Origin: Actinomycetes bacterium
GTDB taxonomy: Bacteria; Actinomycetota; Actinomycetes; Streptosporangiales; Streptosporangiaceae
NCBI GenBank assembly: GCA_025964635.1
Contig: JAOPYP010000231.1
Coordinates: 1-5,472 of the forward strand
Length of the DNA: 5,472 bases
Direction of reading: 5' to 3'
How positions within the stretch are numbered: the first letter of the stretch is position 1; each line of letters starts with the position of its first letter. Below the pieces are notes generated by a model, which did no database searches, was not told the origin of the DNA, and saw only the letters and a list, made by a program, of their open reading frames with translations. Positions 1 through 5,040 of the stretch are shown here, one piece after another. A program made the translations under genes and the position numbers.

Positions 1-56
1 CCGGCGGCGCAGGCCGGATCCCGTCGAGCTGCCCGGGACTGAGCGGCTCGCCGTGA
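1..56 (+). other. Left edge: possible tail of an upstream gene or N-terminal extension of the regulator
   Basis: Three readings are possible and I cannot choose between them. Frame 3 runs from the edge to a TGA at 54-56 with G/C-rich third positions, and would overlap the regulator's GTG start as GTGA, a classical coupled stop/start. Frame 1 ends in TGA at 40-42 but has poorer third positions. Frame 2 is the regulator's own frame, open to the edge with equally good third positions. No promoter is visible in these bases. Confidence 0.3.
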
Positions 57-757
57 CGCGGCTGTCGGACGATCTGGCCGAGCGTATCCGGCGCCTGATC
101 ATCAGCGAGGACATCGCCGAAGGCGCCCGCCTGCCTCCCGAGCGTGACCTCGCGCAGCGGTTCGGCGCCAGCCGCCCGACCGTCAACCAGGCGCTGCGCG
201 CCCTGTCCCTGATGGGGCTGGTGGAGATCCGCCGCGGTTCCGGCGCCTACGTCGTCCGGCGTCCCGAGACCATGGTGACCGCGTCGGTCAACCTCATGCT
301 CGACCTCGACCAGCGTTCCCTCAGCGACCTGATGCAGCTGCGGCTGTGGCTGGAAACCCTGGGCGCCCAGGAGGCCGCGGCCCGCACCCCGGAACTGACC
401 GTGGCAGAGGCCGCCGCGATCCGTGAGGCCCTGAGCCGGCTCGGGGACTCAGCGCGGCGCGCCTCCGAGTGGATCGCCGCGGACACGGTGTTCCACGCCA
501 CCATCGTCCGCTCCGCGGGCAACCTCTACCTGTCCGCGATCTACGAGAGCGTGCACACCGCGGTCCTGTCGTTCGAGTACCGGCGGTGGGTGGACACCGA
601 GTCTGTGCCGGACTGGCTGCGCGACACCACCCCGGAGCAGCAGCTGGCGCTGCACGAGCCGATCGCGGCCGCGGTCCTGGACCGGGACCCGGACGCCGCG
701 GCCCAGGCCGTCGCCGTCCACCACCAGGTCATGCTGGAGCACCTCCGCCGCGCCTGA
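53..757 (+). CDS. GntR-family transcriptional regulator, FadR subfamily with FCD effector domain
   Basis: This is a DNA-binding, ligand-responsive regulator of 234 residues, the usual length for the FadR branch. Residues about 4-70 form the winged helix-turn-helix: LPPERDLAQRFGASR at 27-41, then TVNQALRALSLMGLVEIRRG, with the wing at GSGAYVV. Residues about 88-232 form the all-helical FCD domain. D144, H148, H201 and H223 or H224 fit the Asp/His metal-site pattern of FCD proteins, which typically bind small carboxylates. It lies directly upstream of, and parallel to, the transketolase operon, separated by 76 bp that carry a palindrome, so local control is likely (inference). The GTG start gives the typical MTRLSDDLAERIRRLI beginning, but only a weak SD (GAGCGG, 41-46) precedes it. 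The frame stays open with good codon use to base 2, so the true start could lie outside the window. Family assignment is secure; the ligand is unknown. Confidence 0.93.
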   Translation: MTRLSDDLAERIRRLIISEDIAEGARLPPERDLAQRFGASRPTVNQALRALSLMGLVEIRRGSGAYVVRRPETMVTASVNLMLDLDQRSLSDLMQLRLWLETLGAQEAAARTPELTVAEAAAIREALSRLGDSARRASEWIAADTVFHATIVRSAGNLYLSAIYESVHTAVLSFEYRRWVDTESVPDWLRDTTPEQQLALHEPIAAAVLDRDPDAAAQAVAVHHQVMLEHLRRA

Positions 758-762
758 CCGTG

Positions 763-792
763 TTGACACCGCGGAGGACCAGTAACCATCAT
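763..792 (+). promoter_or_regulatory. Candidate sigma70-type promoter of the transketolase operon
   Basis: A consensus -35 hexamer, TTGACA, occupies 763-768. CATCAT at 787-792 matches four of six bases of TATAAT, with an 18-bp spacer. Transcription would begin near 798-800. The stretch 781-833 is about half A+T, clearly richer than the surrounding coding DNA, as expected for a promoter region. The -10 match is imperfect and there is no experimental support, so this is a reasoned candidate only. Confidence 0.5.
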
Positions 793-793
793 T

Positions 794-806
794 GTGGCTT
801 AGCCAC
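794..806. promoter_or_regulatory. Palindromic candidate operator for the adjacent GntR regulator
   Basis: GTGGCT-T-AGCCAC is a perfect inverted repeat with 6-bp arms around a single central T. FadR-type GntR proteins commonly bind short palindromes of this size, often in the gap between their own gene and the target genes. The site sits at the predicted transcription start of the downstream operon, where a bound repressor would block initiation. CTTAG from its centre (798-802) recurs at 814-818, 16 bp downstream, and might be an extra half-site. The link to this regulator is inferred from position. Confidence 0.5.
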
Positions 807-833
807 TTCTCCACTTAGGGCAAAGTAGGTTCG

Positions 834-1676
834 ATGAGCGCCACGGTGCATGTCTCCGCCCCCGGGACCCACTGGACCGTGCCGGACCCCCGCGAACTGG
901 CCCTGAGGATCCGCCTGCGGGCCGTCCGGATGGTCGCCCCGCAGGGGTTCGGCTATCTGGGCCAGGCGCTGTCGTCCGCCGAGCAGGTGGCCGCCGTGTT
1001 CGCGGCCGCCCGCCCCGGCGTGGACCGGCTGGTCTGCTCGCCAGGGCACTACGTCATCGGCCCGTTCGCGGCCGCGGCCGAGCTGGGGCTGCTGGACGAC
1101 GAGGCGGTCACGGGCTACGGGCAGAACGGCTCGCCGGTCGAGGCCATCGGCACCGAGCGCTCGCCGGTCATGGACTACACCTGCGGTTCCCTCGGCCAGG
1201 GGCTCTCCGCGGCGCTGGGGTTCGCCCTGTCCGACCGGCTGCGCGGCTCCGACGCACGCATCTTCACCATGGTCAGCGATGGGGAACTGGAGGAGGGGCA
1301 GGTCTGGGAGGCGGCCCTGTTCGCCGCGCACCACCGTCTCGGCCGGCTGGTGGTGCTGCTCGACGCCAACAACTCCCAGGTGGACGGGCCGGTCGACAGC
1401 ATCACCACGCTCGAGCCGATCGCCGCGAAGTGGTCGGCGTTCGGCTGGCACGCCCAGGATCTCGATGGTCACGATATGGACGCGCTGTCCAGCGCGCTCG
1501 CCGCGGCGAGCGCGGACACGGGCCGGCCGAGCGTGCTGGTCTGCCGCACCTCGACCGTGCACGGCCTGGACTGCCTGCCGCCCGACGCGGACGGGCACTT
1601 CATCAAGCTGCCGCCCGAACTGGCCACGGCCGCAGAGAAGGAACTCACCGGCAAGCTGGAGGCCCTGCGTGCGTGA
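834..1676 (+). CDS. Transketolase-like N-terminal (TPP-binding) subunit
   Basis: This is the TPP pyrophosphate-binding half of a two-subunit transketolase (280 residues, normal for split forms), cytosolic, pairing with the next gene's product. GSLGQGLS at 118-125 is the family signature. The TPP/Mg motif runs from SDGELEEGQVWEA (148-160) to DANNSQVDG (177-185); D149 and N179 are 30 residues apart, as are the Mg ligands of yeast transketolase. SPGH with H72 matches the conserved His of the SxGH motif. Two other substrate-channel histidines appear lost: the GH(P/L)G motif reads GYLG with Y41, and no His occurs between 73 and 165 where the conserved GHP motif would fall. The Ser before D149, instead of Gly, is a variant I recall in other split transketolases. 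The ATG has a modest SD-like AGTAGG (824-829). A transketolase-type role is secure; the substrate is not. Confidence 0.88.
   Translation: MSATVHVSAPGTHWTVPDPRELALRIRLRAVRMVAPQGFGYLGQALSSAEQVAAVFAAARPGVDRLVCSPGHYVIGPFAAAAELGLLDDEAVTGYGQNGSPVEAIGTERSPVMDYTCGSLGQGLSAALGFALSDRLRGSDARIFTMVSDGELEEGQVWEAALFAAHHRLGRLVVLLDANNSQVDGPVDSITTLEPIAAKWSAFGWHAQDLDGHDMDALSSALAAASADTGRPSVLVCRTSTVHGLDCLPPDADGHFIKLPPELATAAEKELTGKLEALRA
1658..1671 (+). promoter_or_regulatory. SD and GTG start that fix the second transketolase subunit
   Basis: GGAGG at 1658-1662 lies 6 nt before GTG at 1669-1671, inside the last codons of the first subunit, whose TGA is at 1674-1676. This decides the start, and so a protein of 334 residues and not a longer one running back into the first subunit gene. 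Confidence 0.85.
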
Positions 1677-2673
1677 GCCGCCCTATCCCACCGAGGTCAA
1701 GCCCTACGGCCGGGCCCTCGTTGACCTGGCCCGGCGCCGGGACGAGGTGCTGTGCGTCAGCGGCGACCTGACCCGGCAGTGCGAGGTCGATCTGTTCCAG
1801 GCCGAGATCCCGGAGCGGTTCATCCATGCCGGCATGGCCGAGGCGAACATGATGAGCATGGCCGGCGCGCTCGCCCGCTGCGGCCACATCCCGTTCGTGC
1901 ACACGTTCGGCGTGTTCGCCACCCGGCGCCCCTTCGACCAGATCGCCAACGCCATCGCGTACCCGGGCCTGCCGGTTCGCATCATCGGGTTCATGCCCGG
2001 TGTCTCGACGCCGGGCGGCCCGAGTCATCAGGCGACCGACGATGTCGCGCTGATGCGGGCGCTGCCCGGCATGACCGTGGTGGATGTCGCGGACGCCGTC
2101 GAGGTCCGCCAGGTCGCTGAGGCCGTGATCGACGTGCCGGGGCCGGTCTACGTCCGGCTCAAGCGCGGGGAGATCCCGGTCATCTTCGACGAGGGTCACG
2201 TGCTGCGGCTCGGCCAGGCCGAGGTCCTGGTGCCCGGGGACGACGTGGCCCTGTTCGCCAGCGGCATGATGCTCGCCGCCGCGCTGGCCGCGGCGCGGGC
2301 CCTCGTTGACCACGCCGTCTCCGTCTCGGTCATCAACGTGCCGACCATCAAGCCCCTGGACACGGCCACCGTCCGGGACGCGGCCGCCGGGGCGCGGGTC
2401 GCGGTCACGGCCGAGAACCACACCATCATCGGCGGCCTCGGATCGGCCGTGGCCGAGACGATCGCCGAGGCCGGGCTCGGCCGGCCACTGCGCCGGGTCG
2501 GGCTGCGCGACACGTTCGCGGAAGGCTCCCTGACCGCCCCGTACCTGTTCGACAAGTACGGCCTGTCCACCAGGACGCTGATCGAGACGATCTGGTCGGT
2601 GCTCGGCCGGCCCGGGCCGGCCCCGGACGCGCCGGCCGCCCCCGCTGAGACCGGCGAGTACTCGCCCGTCTGA
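1669..2673 (+). CDS. Transketolase-like C-terminal (pyrimidine-binding) subunit
   Basis: This is the second half of the split transketolase (334 residues): the pyrimidine-binding domain at about 8-170 and the transketolase C-terminal domain at about 185-312, then a Pro/Ala-rich tail of about 20 residues. The GTG start at 1669 is chosen because GGAGG (1658-1662) precedes it by 6 nt and the protein then begins where the family begins. The open frame continues further upstream only as a shadow of the first subunit. The start overlaps the previous gene by 8 nt, implying translational coupling and equal dosage. AGMAEAN (54-60) carries the catalytic Glu, E58; TFGVFATRRPFDQI (79-92) and GGPSHQATDD (116-125) are family motifs. 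Aligned by eye to yeast transketolase, the phosphate-contacting His469 becomes F108 and Asp477 becomes G116, whereas His481 is kept as H120. That suggests an atypical substrate. Confidence 0.9.
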   Translation: MREPPYPTEVKPYGRALVDLARRRDEVLCVSGDLTRQCEVDLFQAEIPERFIHAGMAEANMMSMAGALARCGHIPFVHTFGVFATRRPFDQIANAIAYPGLPVRIIGFMPGVSTPGGPSHQATDDVALMRALPGMTVVDVADAVEVRQVAEAVIDVPGPVYVRLKRGEIPVIFDEGHVLRLGQAEVLVPGDDVALFASGMMLAAALAAARALVDHAVSVSVINVPTIKPLDTATVRDAAAGARVAVTAENHTIIGGLGSAVAETIAEAGLGRPLRRVGLRDTFAEGSLTAPYLFDKYGLSTRTLIETIWSVLGRPGPAPDAPAAPAETGEYSPV

Positions 2674-2701
2674 CCCGCCGTCACCACACCGAGGAGCATG
2701 C

Positions 2702-3598
2702 ATGACCACGGACGTCCGCAGCCTCGGCTGGCTGGGCACCGGCCGGATGGGCGCGGCCATGGCCGGCCGGCTGATCGACGCCGGCGAGCGCGTCTCGGTG
2801 TGGAACCGGACCGCGTCCAAGACTGCGCCGCTGGTGGCCAGGGGCGCGCGGGCCGTCGAGCGGATCACCGACCTGGGCAGCTGCGACATCGTGTTCATCA
2901 TGGTGTCCACGCCGGGCGACCTGCAGGAGGTGATCTGCGGGGAGGGCGGGCTGCTCAGCGGGGACCGCAGGCCGGGCACGATCGTGGACTGCTCGACCGT
3001 GTCCGCCGCTGCCTCGGCCGGCGTGCGGGCGGCCGCGAACGCCGCCGGAGCCGCCTTCCTCGCCGCCCCGGTCAGCGGCAACCCGCACGTGGTCGCCGAC
3101 GGCGGGGCCTGCATCGTCGCCTCCGGGCCGGCCGAGGTGTTCGAGCACGTCAGACCCGTCCTCGAGGAGATCGCGAAGGTCGCCGTGCACGCGGGCGGGG
3201 AGGAGCAGAGCCGGCTGGTGAAGCTGTGTACCAACCTCTACCTGGGGATGATGGTCCAGGCCCTGGTCGAGGTGACCAGCCTGGCCGAGAAGGGCGGCAC
3301 CGACCGCGCCGCGTTCCTGGAGTTCCTGGGCGGCACGGTGCTGGCGTCCGACTGGGTGCGCAAGCGCACCGGCGACCTGGTCGCCCGGGACTGGACCCCG
3401 ACCTTCACCACGGAATTGCTGCGCAAGGACTTCGACCTCGGGCTGGGCGCCGCCCAGTCGCTGGAGGTGCCCATGCCCGTGGCGGCCACGGTATACCAGC
3501 TCATCCAGTCCGCCATCGGCACCGGCCTGCGTGACCAGGACTTCCTGTCGCTCTACGACCTGCAGGCCCGCGGCGCGGCGCTGGGGGAGCTGCCCTGA
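2702..3598 (+). CDS. NAD(P)-dependent beta-hydroxyacid dehydrogenase (3-hydroxyisobutyrate/6PGDH-like)
   Basis: This is a cytosolic oxidoreductase that reversibly oxidises a beta-hydroxyacid, or reduces the matching semialdehyde or ketoacid. Its 298 residues are the family norm. Residues 8-27 form the Rossmann signature (LGWLGTGRMGAAMAGRLIDA, GxGxMG). NRT at 35-37 after the second strand suggests NADP(H), because an Arg at this place usually replaces the acidic residue of NAD enzymes. DCSTV (96-100) and APVSGNP (122-128) match the substrate loop; the usual second Gly of VSGG is Asn127. K174 in VKLCTN is the catalytic lysine. RKDFDLGLGAA at 241-251 is the conserved C-terminal helix. ATG at 2702 follows GAGGAG (2691-2696) by 5 nt; an ATG at 2698 is in another frame. 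It begins 28 bp after the transketolase gene, so the two are probably co-transcribed. The substrate is unknown; 6-phosphogluconate itself is unlikely at this length. Confidence 0.9.
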   Translation: MTTDVRSLGWLGTGRMGAAMAGRLIDAGERVSVWNRTASKTAPLVARGARAVERITDLGSCDIVFIMVSTPGDLQEVICGEGGLLSGDRRPGTIVDCSTVSAAASAGVRAAANAAGAAFLAAPVSGNPHVVADGGACIVASGPAEVFEHVRPVLEEIAKVAVHAGGEEQSRLVKLCTNLYLGMMVQALVEVTSLAEKGGTDRAAFLEFLGGTVLASDWVRKRTGDLVARDWTPTFTTELLRKDFDLGLGAAQSLEVPMPVAATVYQLIQSAIGTGLRDQDFLSLYDLQARGAALGELP

Positions 3599-3656
3599 CC
3601 GTGCTGCTCTTCCGCCGCGCCCGTCCCGGTTCCCGCCACACGCCGAAGGAATGCCC

Positions 3657-4517
3657 ATGTCACTCCAGGAATTCGTCCCTACCCCCCGCTTCGAGGAGTA
3701 CCGGGAGGCGTTCAAGGACTTCTTCCGCATGGAGCGCCGCGAGGACGGCGTCCTGCTCGTCGCCGCGCACACCCTGGGCGGCCCCATCCAGCTCAGCGTG
3801 CAGAACCACCGAGCGCTCGGCCAGATGCTGAAGACAGTCGGCGCGGACCCCGAGAACGAGGTGCTGATCCTCACCGGCTCGGGTGAGGAGTTCATGATGA
3901 CCTCCGATCCCGAGGGCTTCGCCCTCGAGGAGGCCGACATGGAGTACTGGGCCTACGAGTACGCCTACAAGGATGGCCGGATCAACGTCAGTGCCCTGGT
4001 CAACGACGTGGAGATCCCCACCATCGGCCTGCTCAACGGGTCCGGCTTCCACTCCGAGATCGTGCTGATGTGCGACCTCACACTGGCCGCGGACGACGCC
4101 ACCCTCTTCGACCTGCACTACGACATCGGCTCGGTGCCCGCCGACGGCATCCACAACGCGTTCCAGGAACTGCTCGGGGTGAAGCGCGCGGCCTACGCCC
4201 TGCTCACCGGCGAGGCGATCAGCGCGCAGCAGGCGCTGGACTGGGGAATGGTCAACGAGGTGCTGCCCCGGGACGAGCTGGTCACGCGCGCTTACCAGAT
4301 CGCTGACCACATCATGTCCCAGCCGAGGACCACCCGCCGGCTCACCACGCAGATCGTCCGGCGCCCCTGGAAGCAGCGGATCGTCAGCGACCTGGACGGG
4401 GGGTTCGGGATCCAGATGTTCGGCCACATCGCCAAGAAGCGTGCCGTCCACGGCGAGCAGCACATCAGGTCGACGGTCGACTACGTGCGCGAGGGACGCC
4501 AGAACAATTTCGACTGA
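3657..4517 (+). CDS. Crotonase-fold hydrolase resembling 6-oxocamphor hydrolase (beta-diketone hydrolase-like)
   Basis: This 286-residue protein has the crotonase fold but not hydratase catalysis: the two glutamates of enoyl-CoA hydratase are absent, and the usual Gly-rich oxyanion loop reads GFHSE. From memory it aligns along its length with Rhodococcus 6-oxocamphor hydrolase, which cleaves a cyclic beta-diketone by a retro-Claisen reaction without CoA. Matching stretches are FEEY, DGVLLV-HT, ILTG, HSEI-MCD, VPADG, LLTG and VNEVL. That enzyme's His45, His122, His145 and Asp154 correspond to H51, H132, H154 and D163; its Trp40 becomes L46 and Glu244 becomes Q253. The C-terminus is about 25 residues longer. 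ATG 3657 is preferred over the in-frame ATG 3651, because GAAGGA (3645-3650) is 6 nt from the former and abuts the latter. It sits 58 bp after the dehydrogenase gene, probably in the same operon. Automatic annotation would probably say enoyl-CoA hydratase/isomerase; a hydrolase on a 1,3-dicarbonyl is my inference. Confidence 0.8.
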   Translation: MSLQEFVPTPRFEEYREAFKDFFRMERREDGVLLVAAHTLGGPIQLSVQNHRALGQMLKTVGADPENEVLILTGSGEEFMMTSDPEGFALEEADMEYWAYEYAYKDGRINVSALVNDVEIPTIGLLNGSGFHSEIVLMCDLTLAADDATLFDLHYDIGSVPADGIHNAFQELLGVKRAAYALLTGEAISAQQALDWGMVNEVLPRDELVTRAYQIADHIMSQPRTTRRLTTQIVRRPWKQRIVSDLDGGFGIQMFGHIAKKRAVHGEQHIRSTVDYVREGRQNNFD

Positions 4518-4522
4518 CCGGC

Positions 4523-4540
4523 CCTGGCCGCCGTGCCAGG
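4523..4540 (+). terminator. Weak hairpin after the operon, possible terminator
   Basis: CCTGGC (4523-4528) and GCCAGG (4535-4540) form a perfect 6-bp stem with a 6-nt loop, starting 5 nt after the hydrolase stop codon. No T-run follows. GC-rich actinomycetes often terminate without one, but such small stems also occur by chance at this base composition. If functional, it would separate the four-enzyme operon from the thioesterase gene. Confidence 0.3.
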
Positions 4541-4583
4541 CAAGGTGCGGGGCGCCAGCCTCCCCAGGCCCTAGGGTACGAGG

Positions 4584-4994
4584 ATGGCGTTTGCCCCTGG
4601 CCTGCTTTCCTTCGTCCAGATCGTCGTCGCGGACACCGACACGGCGATAGCGATGGGCAGTGGTGACGTGCCGGTGCTCGGCACGCCCCGGCTGCTCGCG
4701 CTCGCGGAAGCAGCGGCGGTGGCGGCCATCGGGCCCAGCCTGGATCCCGGCCTGACCTCGGTCGGCACGTCGGCTGCCCTGGAGCACAAGCGGCCCAGCC
4801 CGGTCGGGACGGAGGTCGTGGTCGAGGCGGAGCTGACCGAGGTGGACGGCCGGCGGCTCGGGTTCAGGTTCATCGCCAGGCAGAAGCCGCCCGCCGGATC
4901 GCCAGATGACGAGGACACGGTCATCGGCGCGGGCACCCTGGAACGGGTACTGGTGGACAGGGATCAGTTCATCAGCCGGGCTCAGCGCGAGTGA
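4584..4994 (+). CDS. FlK-type hotdog-fold acyl-CoA thioesterase
   Basis: This is a small (136-residue) single-domain hotdog protein, presumably an acyl-CoA thioesterase acting in the cytosol as a dimer. It resembles fluoroacetyl-CoA thioesterase FlK of Streptomyces cattleya. T34 (VLGTP), E42 and H68 (EHKRPSPVG) have exactly the spacing of FlK's catalytic Thr42, Glu50 and His76. The second half, VVVEAELTEVDGRRLGFRF to GAGTLERV, is also FlK-like. FlK's lid phenylalanines Phe33 and Phe36 align with G25 and D28, so fluoroacetyl-CoA selectivity is not expected. ATG 4584 has AGGG (4573-4576) 7 nt upstream. It lies 66 bp beyond the hydrolase gene on the same strand, so co-transcription is possible but not shown. 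Proteins of this MGSGDVPVLGTPR type are, as I recall, common in actinomycete genomes, so it need not belong to the pathway. Confidence 0.8.
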   Translation: MAFAPGLLSFVQIVVADTDTAIAMGSGDVPVLGTPRLLALAEAAAVAAIGPSLDPGLTSVGTSAALEHKRPSPVGTEVVVEAELTEVDGRRLGFRFIARQKPPAGSPDDEDTVIGAGTLERVLVDRDQFISRAQRE

Positions 4995-5009
4995 CCACAC
5001 GCAAGGGCT

Positions 5010-5024
5010 CAGCCTCGCGGGCTG
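5010..5024. terminator. Small hairpin between convergent genes, possible bidirectional terminator
   Basis: CAGCC (5010-5014) and GGCTG (5020-5024) form a 5-bp stem with a 5-nt loop, extendable by one T-G pair. It lies in the 46-bp gap between the stops of the thioesterase and the reverse-strand serine hydrolase, where a shared terminator is expected. The stem is short and no T-run is present on either side. Confidence 0.3.
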
Positions 5025-5040
5025 GTCGACGGCACGCTGA

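Noticed and set aside
773..796. GGAGG at 773-777 as the SD of a leader peptide starting at GTG 794
   Set aside because: The spacing of 16 nt is too long and the frame reads GTG GCT TAG, stopping at once.
813..826. ACTT/AAGT inverted repeat upstream of the first transketolase gene
   Set aside because: A 4-bp arm with a 6-nt gap is too weak to call as an operator or hairpin.
1645..3234. Long reverse-strand open frame (529 codons) antisense to the transketolase and dehydrogenase genes
   Set aside because: Its translation has no recognisable domain and is low-complexity, rich in Arg, Gly, Ala, Pro, His and Asp, as expected from a high-G+C shadow. The forward genes have full family motifs.
2681..3940. 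Reverse-strand open frame of 419 codons and a forward overlapping frame at 2698-3534
   Set aside because: Both are shadows of the dehydrogenase gene; the forward one starts at an ATG 4 nt before the real start and gives an Arg/Gly-rich product without domains.
3657..4517. Assignment as a true enoyl-CoA hydratase
   Set aside because: The two catalytic glutamates of hydratases are missing and the pattern of His and Asp residues fits 6-oxocamphor hydrolase.
4569..4576. CCCTAGGG 8-bp palindrome just before the thioesterase start
   Set aside because: It is short, overlaps the probable SD, and such sites are expected by chance in GC-rich DNA.
4584..4994. Fluoroacetate resistance gene flK
   Set aside because: Only the fold and triad match; the phenylalanine lid that gives fluoroacetyl-CoA selectivity is absent and no fluorometabolite genes are nearby.
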